A stretch of DNA of 47,290 nucleotides from Mastigocoleus testarum BC008 (GCF_001456025.1 NZ_LMTZ01000123.1:34594-81883), one strand, 5' to 3'; counted from the first letter of the stretch, positions 18,000-26,918 are shown. Numbers and translations are program-made. The notes: generated by a model from the letters alone, not told the origin.

Positions 18000-19685
18000 A
18001 TGACAGCGGAACAATTTCCTTGGCTTACCGCGATTATCTTGTTACCACTCCTTGCAGCTCTCCTCATTCCCTTGCTGCCTGATAAGAATGGTAAATATGT
18101 ACGTTGGTATGCCTTAGGCGTAGGTATAGCAGATTTTGTCTTAATGTGTGTTGCCTTTTGGCAAAATTACGATTCCAGTAGTGCGACTTTCCAACTAACA
18201 GAAAATTATGCTTGGGTTCCACAATTAGGAATAGACTGGGCAGTTTCGGTTGATGGTCTATCTGTTCCCTTGGTGCTTTTGGCAGGTTTTGTCACAACAC
18301 TTTCCATGTTTTCAGCTTGGCAGGTTGACCGTAGACCCCGTTTATTTTACTTCTTAATGTTGGTGCTATATGCGGCACAGATTGGGGTCTTTGTAGCTCA
18401 AGACTTGTTGCTATTTTTCATCATGTGGGAAGTAGAACTAGTTCCTGTTTACTTACTGGTATGTATTTGGGGCGGTGCTAGACGTCGTTATGCAGCAACA
18501 AAGTTTATTCTCTACACTGCAGCAGCTTCCATATTTATTTTAGTCGCAGCGATCGCAATGGCATTTTATGGTGGCGGTGATGTGACCTTCGATATGGCTG
18601 CTCTGAAGATGAAGGATTTTCCACTGGCTTTAGAATTACTGCTGTATGCAGGTTTATTAATTGCTTTTGGCGTCAAACTAGCTATCTTCCCATTGCATAC
18701 ATGGTTACCGGATGCTCATGGCGAAGCTTCTACTCCAGTGTCAATGATTTTGGCGGGCGTACTCCTCAAAATGGGTGGATATGGATTAATTCGCCTTAAC
18801 TTAGAGCTTCTTTCCGACGCACATATTTACTTTGCACCTGTTTTAGCAATTCTTGGTGTAGTTAACATTATCTACGGCGCGTTGAATTCTTTTGCTCAGA
18901 CAAATATGAAGCGTCGTTTAGCATATTCCTCTGTTTCCCATATGGGTTTTGTTCTACTGGGTATTGCATCCTTCACTGACTTGGGAATCAATGGAGCAAT
19001 GTTGCAGATGGTTTCCCATGGTTTGATTGCTGGAGTGCTATTCTTCTTAGCTGGTGTGACCTACGACCGCACCCATACAATGGCAATGAAAGAAATGGGC
19101 GGTCTAGCGTTAGCAATGCCAAGAGTATTCGCTTTATTTACTATAGGTGCAATGGGGTCTTTAGCCCTCCCTGGAATGAGTGGCTTTGTCGGTGAACTTT
19201 CTGTCTTTATCGGCTTGACAAGTAGTGATATCTATAGTTCAACATTCTGTACTGTAACTGTTTTTCTCGCAGCAGTAGGAATTATCCTGACACCGATTTA
19301 TCTTCTCTCAATGCTCAGAGAAGTATTTTATGGTACAGGGAAAATGACCTGTGACATTACCAATGCCTTGCTCGAAAACAAGGAAGATGAAGGAGCAGTA
19401 TGTTTCGGTACGGATTGTCTTTTACCTACTCAGTCTGTTTATCGCGATGCTAGTACCCGTGAAGTGTTTATTGCGACCTGCTTCTTGGCATTGATTATTG
19501 GTATTGGATTTTATCCTAAGTTTGTCATGCAGATGTATGACGTCAAAACAGTCGCTATAAATACTCAAGTTCGCGAATCTTATACCTTAGTTGCTGAAAG
19601 AAATCCTAATGTTTACGCAAAAGGATTTTTGACAGAGGAACTTGCTAAAGCTGAAATGTCTTCTGTTTTGGGGACTTTAGATTAA
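18000..19685 (+). CDS. ndhD: NAD(P)H-quinone oxidoreductase subunit 4 (NdhD)
   Basis: Proton-pumping membrane subunit of cyanobacterial NDH-1, related to MrpD/NuoM. 561 residues with about 14 transmembrane helices. Family marks are the conserved Glu in LFFIMWEVELVPVYLLVCIWGG, the FGVKLAIFPLHTWLPDAHGEASTPVSMILAGVLLKMGGYG region, and SVSHMGFVLLGIASFTDLGINGAMLQMVSHGLI. Cyanobacteria carry several ndhD copies: D1/D2 in respiratory complexes, D3/D4 in CO2 uptake complexes. Absence of the ndhF3/cupA neighbours and the overall sequence point to the D1/D2 type. No ndhF is adjacent. Confidence 0.95.
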   Translation: MTAEQFPWLTAIILLPLLAALLIPLLPDKNGKYVRWYALGVGIADFVLMCVAFWQNYDSSSATFQLTENYAWVPQLGIDWAVSVDGLSVPLVLLAGFVTTLSMFSAWQVDRRPRLFYFLMLVLYAAQIGVFVAQDLLLFFIMWEVELVPVYLLVCIWGGARRRYAATKFILYTAAASIFILVAAIAMAFYGGGDVTFDMAALKMKDFPLALELLLYAGLLIAFGVKLAIFPLHTWLPDAHGEASTPVSMILAGVLLKMGGYGLIRLNLELLSDAHIYFAPVLAILGVVNIIYGALNSFAQTNMKRRLAYSSVSHMGFVLLGIASFTDLGINGAMLQMVSHGLIAGVLFFLAGVTYDRTHTMAMKEMGGLALAMPRVFALFTIGAMGSLALPGMSGFVGELSVFIGLTSSDIYSSTFCTVTVFLAAVGIILTPIYLLSMLREVFYGTGKMTCDITNALLENKEDEGAVCFGTDCLLPTQSVYRDASTREVFIATCFLALIIGIGFYPKFVMQMYDVKTVAINTQVRESYTLVAERNPNVYAKGFLTEELAKAEMSSVLGTLD

Positions 19686-19744
19686 CCCGTTTGCAATCCT
19701 AGTTTATTACTTGTACCTGCGTTATTCGCTGAATTTTAATTTAC

Positions 19745-19815
19745 AACAGTGAAACCAGAAAAAAATAAACTTCAAAATATAAGCTTCAAAACAGAAACTT
19801 CAAAATAGAAACTTA
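19745..19815. repeat. 15-bp-type minisatellite downstream of ndhD
   Basis: Repeated AAACTTCAAAATA / AAGCTTCAAAACAGA / AAACTTCAAAATAGA units of about 14-15 bp. They lie in the untranslated region after ndhD and resemble the ATAAATTCAnAA repeats elsewhere in the window. Confidence 0.5.
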
Positions 19816-19965
19816 GAAAAAATGTTCCAGACGCAGGTTAAAGACAAAGAGAGAAGAGAGTAGGAACACTAAGTTAACTTCGATGTTGAAAACTAAGCGG
19901 TTGCTTTTCGGGAGTGAAAGGCGATCGCTTTGCGCATGCACTTTGTGCTTATCGCTATTTTAATT

Positions 19966-20067
19966 CAATACGGTTCAGATAAGACTAAATCGGTTGGTAG
20001 AGACGTTGCATGCAACGTCTCTACATGCCCAAAATAATCATGGTTCAACCTTAACTGAACCGTATTG
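19966..20067. mobile_element. 102-bp MITE with 13-bp TIR and 10-bp target duplication
   Basis: Terminal inverted repeats CAATACGGTTCAG (19966-19978) and CTGAACCGTATTG (20055-20067) are exact; allowing one mismatch they extend to about 18 bp. Directly outside both ends is the same 10-bp direct repeat TATTTTAATT (19956-19965 and 20068-20077), as left by transposition. The inside holds a perfect 28-bp palindrome (19997-20024). There is no coding capacity, so a transposase elsewhere must have moved it; a 10-bp duplication fits IS4-like transposases. Confidence 0.85.
19997..20024. repeat. perfect 28-bp palindrome (copy 1)
   Basis: Left half GTAGAGACGTTGCA is followed directly by its exact inverse complement. 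It is nested inside the 102-bp MITE. Identical copies lie at 30401-30428 and 45824-45851, and a variant at 26919-26946. Confidence 0.9.
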
Positions 20068-20151
20068 TATTTTAATTGATGTTTATTTAAATCTAGATTT
20101 TTCTCTAATTGCTAAACTGAATGCATCTCCCTTGGTTGTGAAATTCCTATT

Positions 20152-21705
20152 ATGGCTCGTTGGTTCAATACTGCTGGTCCTTGTAAAGCTGATATCCACT
20201 ACATGTTACCGCCAACGCTTCGGTTACCCAATTTAAAGCGTTTGATTGACCAACAAAGTTATTTTGTGATTTATGCACCCCGCCAAACTGGTAAAACTAC
20301 TGCGATGTTGGCGCTAGCAAAACAACTAACAGAAAGCGGCAAATATTTTGCTATTATGGTTTCTGCAGAAGTTGGGGCACCTTTTAGTAATGACCCAGGT
20401 GAAGCTGAACTTGCTATTCTCAGTGCTTGGCGATTACGTACTCAGTTATATTTACCCGCAGATTTACACCTTCCTAATAATGTAGAACAAGGGAGTTCAG
20501 GACAGCGAATTCAAGCTACTTTACGAAACTGGTCACAAGCATCACCAAGACCTTTAGTGTTATTTATTGATGAAATCGACTCCTTACAAGATGAAGCCTT
20601 AATTTCAGTTTTGCGACAACTACGTGACGGTTACCCTATTCGTCCTGAAAATTTTCCACTTTCAATTGGGTTAGTTGGTTTACGAGATGTCAGAGATTAC
20701 AAGGTCGCAAGTGGGGGTAGTAACAGATTAAATACTGCGAGTCCATTTAATATAAAAGTCCGCTCCCTAACCCTGAGGAATTTTACTGCTACAGAAGTTG
20801 GAGAGCTATACCAACAACACACTGATGATACCGGACAAGTTTTTACAGAGTCGGCAATCGAAACAGCCTTTGATTTGACTCAGGGACAGCCTTGGTTAGT
20901 AAATGCTTTGGCTAAAGAAGTAGTTGAAGAGATGGTAACAGATACGAATGTCGCCATTACATTGGAGCATATTCATAAAGCCAAGGAAATTTTAATTAAA
21001 AGACAAGATACTCATCTTGATTCCCTTGCAGAGAAATTACGAGAACCAAGGGTAAAAACAATTATTGAACCGATATTATCAGGACAAACATTGGGGGTAA
21101 CCTCATCAGATGACCGACAATATTTGCTGGATTTGGGTTTGTTAAGAAGAGATCCTGCGGGAGGATTGATAATTGCAAATCCGATTTACAGAGAAGTTAT
21201 TCCTCGCGTGTTAGTACAAGGAACTCAAGATACTTTACCTCACATCAGTCCTAGTTGGTTAACTCCATCTGGAGAATTGGATACAGATGCTTTACTAAAG
21301 GCGTTTATAGCATTTTGGCGACAGCATGGCGAACCGTTGCTTGGTAGTGCTGCTTAGCATGAGATTGCCCCACATTTAGTATTAATGGCATTTTTGCATC
21401 GCGTTGTGAATGGGGATGGAACCTTAGAACGGGAATATGCAATTGGGTGTGATCGCATGGATTTATGCTTGAAATATGGGAAGGTTACTTTAGGAATCGA
21501 ACTAAAAACTTGGCGAGATAAAAAAGGAGATCCGTTGGAGTCGGGTCTGGAACAGTTAGATTCTTATTTGGCGCGGTTAGGAGTAAATTTTGGTTGGTTG
21601 GTGATTTTTGATTTGCGTGGGAAGGCTTTACCCATAGAGGAGCGTTTGAGTACTGAAGTTGCAATTAGTGAAAATGGGTGTTCTATTACCGTTGTTAGGG
21701 CGTGA
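20152..21705 (+). pseudogene. AAA ATPase with C-terminal PD-(D/E)XK domain, split by in-frame amber codon
   Basis: The first part (20152-21357, 401 residues) is a P-loop ATPase: Walker A APRQTGKTT (about 42-50), Walker B LVLFIDEIDSL (about 134-144), then a winged-helix-like region. TAG at 21355-21357 stops it, and the same frame continues without break to 21705. The continuation has the PD-(D/E)XK nuclease pattern (CDRMDLCLKYG ... LGIELKTWRDKKG), giving 517 residues plus the amber if read through. Related bacterial ORFs fuse an AAA domain to such a domain, and many are of unknown role. An ATG at 21385 could allow a separate small product, but no good ribosome site precedes it. Most simply this is a recent nonsense mutation. 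It lies between two MITEs, typical of decaying accessory DNA. Confidence 0.8.
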
Positions 21706-21716
21706 AGTATAAATTA

Positions 21717-21873
21717 AACAGGACTTACGCAACGTTAGCATCGCGTGTCCGCAGGACATAGATTTGTCATTGCGACCGAAACGCAGTGTAGGGAAGCAAT
21801 CTCATAGATTTTGGCGATTACGTCGCTGTCGCTCGTAATGACGTAGTTACGTTCATTTTGCGTAAGTCCTGTT
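21717..21873. mobile_element. 157-bp MITE with 16-bp terminal inverted repeats
   Basis: AACAGGACTTACGCAA (21717-21732) and TTGCGTAAGTCCTGTT (21858-21873) are exact inverse complements. If the ends are taken one base in, TAA abuts both sides as a possible short target duplication. The inside is GC-richer and contains a mirrored GTCATTGCGA / TCGTAATGAC pair, a motif of cyanobacterial interspersed repeats that recurs near 47153. It has no coding capacity and lies 12 bp after the broken ATPase gene. Confidence 0.85.
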
Positions 21874-22367
21874 AAATTTTAGATATCTTCACGAAAGTCA
21901 AGCGGTAATCTGGATGTTGTCATCAAAAATATTGGCTGAAGTGCGTAACACTTAGGGGAAATAAATCGTAAAACTTTCGTGTTTCCAAAAAAAGAACTAC
22001 TAAGTCCATTATTGGGGCAGAAATACAGCAAAATAATTAAACTTGATAGCAAGCTTATAGAGTATTCAGAAGGCTGTTTGAAATAGAAATCTACTTTCTC
22101 TACAAAAATAAGACAAGACTAAAGTAACAATGGATACTTGTACTCCTACACAACAAAATGTTAAATAACTGTTACTTGATTGATTCAAAAAGTAAATTGA
22201 GCAGGTGATAGTGTTTAATGCAACAAGTTTAGCAAGTAAAAATAACTAATAATATAACTTGTAAGTTAATAAATTAACTTACATCACTATACTTTTGTGT
22301 TTAATTTTGATAGGCACTATTATCTTATTTTCTAAAGAAAACAGAAATTATATTTAGGAGTTTTAAG
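21874..22367. other. intergenic region with 24-bp palindrome
   Basis: 494 bp, strongly AT-rich. No ORF is credible. The notable element is the 24-bp inverted repeat at 22260-22283; otherwise I see nothing. Confidence 0.45.
22260..22283. promoter_or_regulatory. 24-bp palindrome, candidate operator
   Basis: TGTAAGTTAAT (22260-22270) and ATTAACTTACA (22273-22283) are exact 11-bp inverse complements around AA. It sits 85-108 bp upstream of the gene at 22368 and is unlike the dispersed palindromes elsewhere in the window. The size and symmetry suit a dimeric repressor site. It does not match NtcA (GTA-N8-TAC). It could also be a hairpin in the leader. Confidence 0.45.
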
Positions 22368-23954
22368 ATGAGTTTATATATTTATGACCCCAGAATACAC
22401 TTATTTGCTTTTTCTGCTAAAGAAAATGTCAATAATCGCAAAATAATTAATAAAAATTGGATTTGGGATAAGTGTAATGAAATTATTTCTAGAACAACTT
22501 TAAGTCAAAAATTTGATATCTTTCACCAAATCAATATTGATGCAGACACTACAAACTTAATTAAAATTTTCCAAGATGAAGATATTTTTCATCCAATTTT
22601 TTTTGATGAAAATGCTGAAATTATTCCTGAACAACCCAATAAAGATAAAGACTTAATTTTATTGCATACTAATAATAGTAGTGTTTATGCCATACAAATT
22701 GATGAAAACTATGGATTATGTATTAATTTTAATTTAAATCATCCAAGAATAGCGACTCAAACAGTTGAGGTAAATCAATTACGATTTCTAAATCCAGAAA
22801 ATGTTTTAATTTTAGGTAACGAAGCAAATGACAGCAATCAATTTGTAGGTCAAACATTATTAATTACTGCTCAACTTTTAGAGCAAGATGAGCATAAAAC
22901 AAATAAAGAGCTTAGAATTATTGCTAAACAATGTATTAAGGCTCTCTTTCCCGATAAGCACTATCCTTTTAATAGACAAGGTCAATTATTTAATAGTCCC
23001 ATTTTTGAATACGGTAGTCTTAGACGTAAAAGCTTAGAGCGTTATCAACATATTCTAGTTTGGTTATTTTACAATCGACAGGAAAGAGAAAAATTTTATA
23101 AAAATTATAATGATTTTTTAGACTTATTTTTATACAGGGCTAGAATAACAAGTGCTTTTAAAGAAATTCGCCGTCAAGAAAATTTAATCGCAAAAGACCT
23201 TAAAGAAATTAACGATCAGATTGACAGTTTGCATTCTCATAAAAATAATATTAATCCGACAGAAGAAGAATTATTCTATTTTAAAAATAAGCTTACTAAG
23301 CTTCCAAAAATGGCAAGAGAGTATGGCAGAAAAATTGGTTGCATGTATGAATTTGAGTCCAGTTCAGTTGTTAAAGATAACTCTAAACTTTATCATGATA
23401 AGCTTACGGAGTTAGAGAAAAATACAGAAAATTTCAGCGATAAAGACATTAATTTTCTGAAAACTTTTATTGATAAAAACTGTAAAGACTTTCTAGAAAA
23501 TACCGCAGCGAAACTGAAATATTTTGTATACAGTTCTACACTAACAGATAGTGCAATCGCATCAGTCAGAGGTCAAATTGCAATTGAACAAACAGAACTA
23601 GAAATTCAGCGACAAAAACGTGAAGCAAAAAGCCAATATAAACAGCAAATCACAATTCTAGCCATAGGTAGTGGTATTGCAGCCGGAGAAATTTTTGCAT
23701 CCAGTTACGATCTAATAGATGAAGAGAAATTACCTCTAATAACTTCATACTATATTCATCCCTTTTTCTTATCTATTTTTTACAGTTTATTATTCGGCTC
23801 CTTTGTAGCAATACTTATTTGGACAACACCTCACATATGGAAGTTTGTAAATCAGAAATGGGAGTTGACAAAGATTAAAACTATTTCAAGATTTAAAGTT
23901 ATTAAGAGACTCCTACTTAATACAAAGAACAGAAGAAATAATTACCCCCGCTAG
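22368..23954 (+). CDS. hypothetical protein with two C-terminal transmembrane helices
   Basis: 528 residues that I cannot assign to a family. Residues 1-230 look globular (mixed alpha/beta, MSLYIYDPRIHLFAFSAKEN start). Residues 255-425 are rich in charged helix, with probable coiled coil (about 262-310 and 395-427). Two transmembrane helices lie at about 428-446 and 463-486, followed by a very basic tail (KRLLLNTKNRRNNYPR). A large soluble part followed by two membrane helices recalls CorA-like topology, but no GMN motif is present. The start has AGGAG 7 nt upstream. Codon use is very AT-rich compared with neighbours such as ndhD, which suggests transfer. It stands alone, next to a broken ATPase and MITEs, as defence or toxin genes often do, though this is only context. 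Confidence 0.8.
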   Translation: MSLYIYDPRIHLFAFSAKENVNNRKIINKNWIWDKCNEIISRTTLSQKFDIFHQINIDADTTNLIKIFQDEDIFHPIFFDENAEIIPEQPNKDKDLILLHTNNSSVYAIQIDENYGLCINFNLNHPRIATQTVEVNQLRFLNPENVLILGNEANDSNQFVGQTLLITAQLLEQDEHKTNKELRIIAKQCIKALFPDKHYPFNRQGQLFNSPIFEYGSLRRKSLERYQHILVWLFYNRQEREKFYKNYNDFLDLFLYRARITSAFKEIRRQENLIAKDLKEINDQIDSLHSHKNNINPTEEELFYFKNKLTKLPKMAREYGRKIGCMYEFESSSVVKDNSKLYHDKLTELEKNTENFSDKDINFLKTFIDKNCKDFLENTAAKLKYFVYSSTLTDSAIASVRGQIAIEQTELEIQRQKREAKSQYKQQITILAIGSGIAAGEIFASSYDLIDEEKLPLITSYYIHPFFLSIFYSLLFGSFVAILIWTTPHIWKFVNQKWELTKIKTISRFKVIKRLLLNTKNRRNNYPR

Positions 23955-24039
23955 TATCCTTTTGCTTGTCTATTTGTGTTCCCTATATTCACTCACTTCA
24001 GCAATCTACTACCTACCTACAATTTCCAATGCTTTACAA

Positions 24040-24528
24040 CTAGGGTTTATTGGATATATTTCTGACTCCTATAGACAAAGGTAGTAAATTACGAATTTCT
24101 TCCCTGACACTCATCAGGATTTTACCAAGATGATTTTGTCCGCTTCTATCCGCACCACATCCCCAAAAATAATCCCTAGCGGAATCTTCCACTAATAATC
24201 GATCTCCGGTACTTAACAATATATCCCTGATATCGGCATGGGTAATAAATTTGGTCAAGACAGCTTTTCGCATGACTTCGGTTTTGCGTATGTCCCACTC
24301 CGGATGTGGTTTACGTGTCGAACAACGTCCTAAACTTGCTGCTTCTTCTGGGGTACCTACTTTATGAATTACTGGTATTACAGCTTCATACTCAGTGTCA
24401 ACAAATTTTTGTGCTTGGTAGTAGTGTTCCACCGTTGACCAGTAAGCACCTTGAATGAAGATTGCATGTTCCGAAAAGTTGGAAAAACAGCCGTAAGGTT
24501 GCCAAACTTTGTAAAAATAAATAGCCAT
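24040..24528 (-). CDS. NADAR family N-glycosidase-like protein (YbiA/DUF1768)
   Basis: 162 residues, full length for the family. Typical marks: FYKVWQPYGCFSNFSEHAI at the start, WSTVEHYYQAQKF (about 30-42, with the conserved Glu34), and DYFWGCGADRSGQNHLGKILMSVREE near the end. The E. coli YbiA and plant relatives hydrolyse the N-glycosidic bond of early riboflavin intermediates. Other NADAR proteins remove ADP-ribose from nucleic acids in phage-defence or ADP-ribosylation systems, so the role here is open. No ADP-ribosyltransferase gene is adjacent. Confidence 0.88.
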   Translation of the reverse strand: MAIYFYKVWQPYGCFSNFSEHAIFIQGAYWSTVEHYYQAQKFVDTEYEAVIPVIHKVGTPEEAASLGRCSTRKPHPEWDIRKTEVMRKAVLTKFITHADIRDILLSTGDRLLVEDSARDYFWGCGADRSGQNHLGKILMSVREEIRNLLPLSIGVRNISNKP

Positions 24529-24929
24529 GTAAAATGTGTTTGTTATGAATCGATTTCTAAGATTTTGCAGACAGTCGCAAAGTTTCGGGAGATAAAAATT
24601 AAGGGTTTTAAGTTCGAGATTTGAGATTCAAGGTTGTAAATTCAAGATTTTAGATTCAAGATTTTAAATATAAAGATTTTTACATCATCACCGCTATCGT
24701 ACATCTATTTTTTCTTATCGCAAAAACCACCAGTTAAACGGTTACTTTTCAATCTATTAACATTTTAGTTATTAAATATAATAATAGATAATTTTTGTAA
24801 AGATGTAATAATTTATATCAAACTTCAGATATTTGATAATGGGTAATAGCTCATTGGTCATAGGTGAAGAGAAGCAATTACCATACCATGGACTGAGGAG
24901 TCTTCATAGTAAATATCCTCTAAAACCGT
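24529..24929. other. intergenic region with 15-bp repeats
   Basis: 401 bp between divergent genes. About 24600-24680 is a degenerate array of AGATTCAAGATTTTA-type units with a period near 15 bp, of the same style as other minisatellites here. The rest is AT-rich, with TAATAGCTCATTGGTCATAGG near 24845 resembling intergenic repeat debris. The promoter of the DUF4129 gene should lie at the right end. Confidence 0.5.
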
Positions 24930-25550
24930 ATGTTTGCAAGCAACTATGAAATAAGTGGCTATGAAAAAAGTAATTGGGGCTGGGTTCTTTCGCAGTGGCA
25001 AAAACAAATAGGAGAATGGATTCAGTATCAATTACAGCGCTTTGATCGCACTTTACCTAATTGGTCACCTAATTGGTCGATTAGTAAAAACTTTGTAGAT
25101 TTTCTCGGTATTTTATATTGGATTATTTTGGGCTTATTTTTCATTTGGGTCATTTGGCGTTTATGGCGAGAGTTTAGCCCTTATATTTATGCTTGGTTAG
25201 CTGATGAGCGTTTTTCACCCGAACAAAATGGAGAAAAATCTACCCCGGATTTATCTGTAGAATCATTAATTTCGCGATCGCAAAGTTTGTATCGTCAGGG
25301 AAATTACTCGGAAGCTTGTCGCTGTTTGTATGTTGCAATGCTACAAAAATTGCATGAAAAGAAAATTTTACGTCATAAATCTAGTCGCACCGATGGAGAA
25401 TATTTACAGTTACTACAATTGTCTGTCACTCCGATGCAACCCTATGAAACTTTAATTACGACTCATGAGCAATTATGTTTCAATAATGCAGAAATTCAAG
25501 CGGAAAATTACCAACAATGTCAGCAAGCATATCGGGAAATTGAAGATTAA
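24930..25550 (+). CDS. DUF4129 domain-containing membrane protein
   Basis: 206 residues. An amphipathic N-terminal part (about 1-50) is followed by one transmembrane helix (about 53-77, FLGILYWIILGLFFIWVIWRLW) and a C-terminal soluble domain with the DUF4129 pattern (SRSQSLYRQGNYSEACRCLYVAMLQKLHEKKIL, then TDGEYLQLL). In bacteria DUF4129 genes are usually linked to DUF4350, MoxR ATPase and DUF58 genes, a membrane system of unsettled function. Its stop overlaps the next start by one base (TAATG), so the two are translationally coupled. Confidence 0.85.
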   Translation: MFASNYEISGYEKSNWGWVLSQWQKQIGEWIQYQLQRFDRTLPNWSPNWSISKNFVDFLGILYWIILGLFFIWVIWRLWREFSPYIYAWLADERFSPEQNGEKSTPDLSVESLISRSQSLYRQGNYSEACRCLYVAMLQKLHEKKILRHKSSRTDGEYLQLLQLSVTPMQPYETLITTHEQLCFNNAEIQAENYQQCQQAYREIED

Positions 25551-26878
25551 TGAAACGTTCAAATCGCCTTGCTTGGTTTGGAGGAATTGTCATTCTTGCG
25601 ATCGTTATTTTGACTTTGTTTAGCGCTCCTTCAGCGAACAAAATCCGTCAAGGTTCAACCTATAGTCGCTCTCCTGATGGTTATGGTGCTTGGTATGCTT
25701 ATATGCAACAGCAAGGAATTAATATTCAACGCTGGCAAAAACCTTTTGCACAATTAAAGCAAAATAAAGTAAATCAACCAAAGCAAAAAAGTTTAAAAAT
25801 AGAAAATTTAAAGTCAGAAGATTTAAATTCAGAAGATTTAAATTCAGAAAGTCTAACATTAAAAGAAATTCCAACTACTTTATTACAAATTTATGGTGCT
25901 GTAGTACCATCAGAACCCAATGACTTGGAACGAAAATGGGTTGAAGCTGGTAATACTTTAATTGTCCTTGGCGTTCGTCAACCTCCCACCAGTGCAAATT
26001 TTTCTACCTTTCAGAAATCTTCTCAGGGTGAGATCAAAATCGAAACTACCAGACGTTATCAATCTGAGGGAAGAAAACCTACCAGTCAAAAACCTAAGGA
26101 AAAAGTACAAATATCTCTAGGCGATCGCTTTGGGGCTATAGTTTGGGAACAGAAATTTGGTAAAGGAAAAATTATTTATTCTACTACTCCTTATTTAGCT
26201 GCTAATGCTTATCAAGATTATCAAAGTAATTATCAATATTTAGCGGAATTAGTAAATCAAAAAGGTCATAAGCTATTTGTAGATGAATATATTCACGGTT
26301 ATAGAGATAGTAAACAAAATGAAACTAAGAAAAATAGCGGTGCTGCTCAAATATGGGAATATTTAGCAAATACACCAGTTTTTCCCATATCTATCCAAGC
26401 GGGAGTTTTACTTTTAGTATTGGTATTTGCTCAGAATCGTCGGCTAGGAAAAGCTATTTTTTTAGATAAACCTGTTGTTGATAATAGTGAAGCTTATATC
26501 CAAGCTTTAGCAGGAGTACTACAAAAAGCTGAATCTGCTAATTTTGTTGTAGAAATGGTCGGTAAACAAGAACTAATTCAGCTACAAAAAAAGTTGGGAT
26601 TAGTTACCAGTCGCAGTGATGTAAATTCTCAAATAGATCGTGAAGAATTACTAAAAGCTTGGCGAAATCATACAGGAACCTCTGACACTCAGCTAAGTAA
26701 GATTTTACAGATTTATTCTCAATATTCTCAAAGTTCTCAAGACTCTCAAAAGCGTTCAATTAAAGATAAAGAATTAATAGATTGGTTAAATAATTGGGAG
26801 CAAATCAAACAAGTTTTGTCTGAAAAAGGAACAGGGAAAAGGGAACAGGGAAAGGAAAAAAGCTTTATAACTCCTTAA
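25550..26878 (+). CDS. DUF4350 domain-containing membrane protein
   Basis: 442 residues. The N-terminal helix (about 9-25) and a second helix (about 280-297, ISIQAGVLLLVLVFAQNRR) flank a periplasmic DUF4350 region containing SRSPDGYGAWYAYMQQQGI, the usual start of that domain, and LIVLGVRQPP. A cytoplasmic tail follows. Two additions look repeat-derived: residues about 84-100 (LKSEDLNSEDLNSESL) come from a 15-bp DNA repeat (about 25797-25856), and the last 16 residues (GTGKREQGKEKSFITP) come from a GGGAACAGGG-type interspersed repeat, suggesting the original stop was lost. The usual MoxR and DUF58 partners do not follow. Confidence 0.82.
   Translation: MKRSNRLAWFGGIVILAIVILTLFSAPSANKIRQGSTYSRSPDGYGAWYAYMQQQGINIQRWQKPFAQLKQNKVNQPKQKSLKIENLKSEDLNSEDLNSESLTLKEIPTTLLQIYGAVVPSEPNDLERKWVEAGNTLIVLGVRQPPTSANFSTFQKSSQGEIKIETTRRYQSEGRKPTSQKPKEKVQISLGDRFGAIVWEQKFGKGKIIYSTTPYLAANAYQDYQSNYQYLAELVNQKGHKLFVDEYIHGYRDSKQNETKKNSGAAQIWEYLANTPVFPISIQAGVLLLVLVFAQNRRLGKAIFLDKPVVDNSEAYIQALAGVLQKAESANFVVEMVGKQELIQLQKKLGLVTSRSDVNSQIDREELLKAWRNHTGTSDTQLSKILQIYSQYSQSSQDSQKRSIKDKELIDWLNNWEQIKQVLSEKGTGKREQGKEKSFITP
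25797..25856 (+). repeat. in-frame 15-bp minisatellite in DUF4350 gene
   Basis: About four units of GATTTAAATTCAGAA (two exact, others degenerate) encode the pentapeptide SEDLN/SESLT. The unit length keeps the frame. The TAAATTCAGAA core is shared with the repeat in and upstream of the TauE gene. Confidence 0.7.
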
Positions 26879-26918
26879 CTCTTAATTATTTACTCTTTAC
26901 TCCTTACTCATTACACCT

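Noticed and set aside
19994..20236. 80-codon plus-strand ORF through the MITE
   Set aside because: It starts inside the palindrome and overlaps the ATPase gene in another frame; an artefact of the element.
22260..22283. NtcA binding site
   Set aside because: The palindrome has GTA and TAC at 16 rather than 8 bp apart, so it does not fit GTA-N8-TAC.
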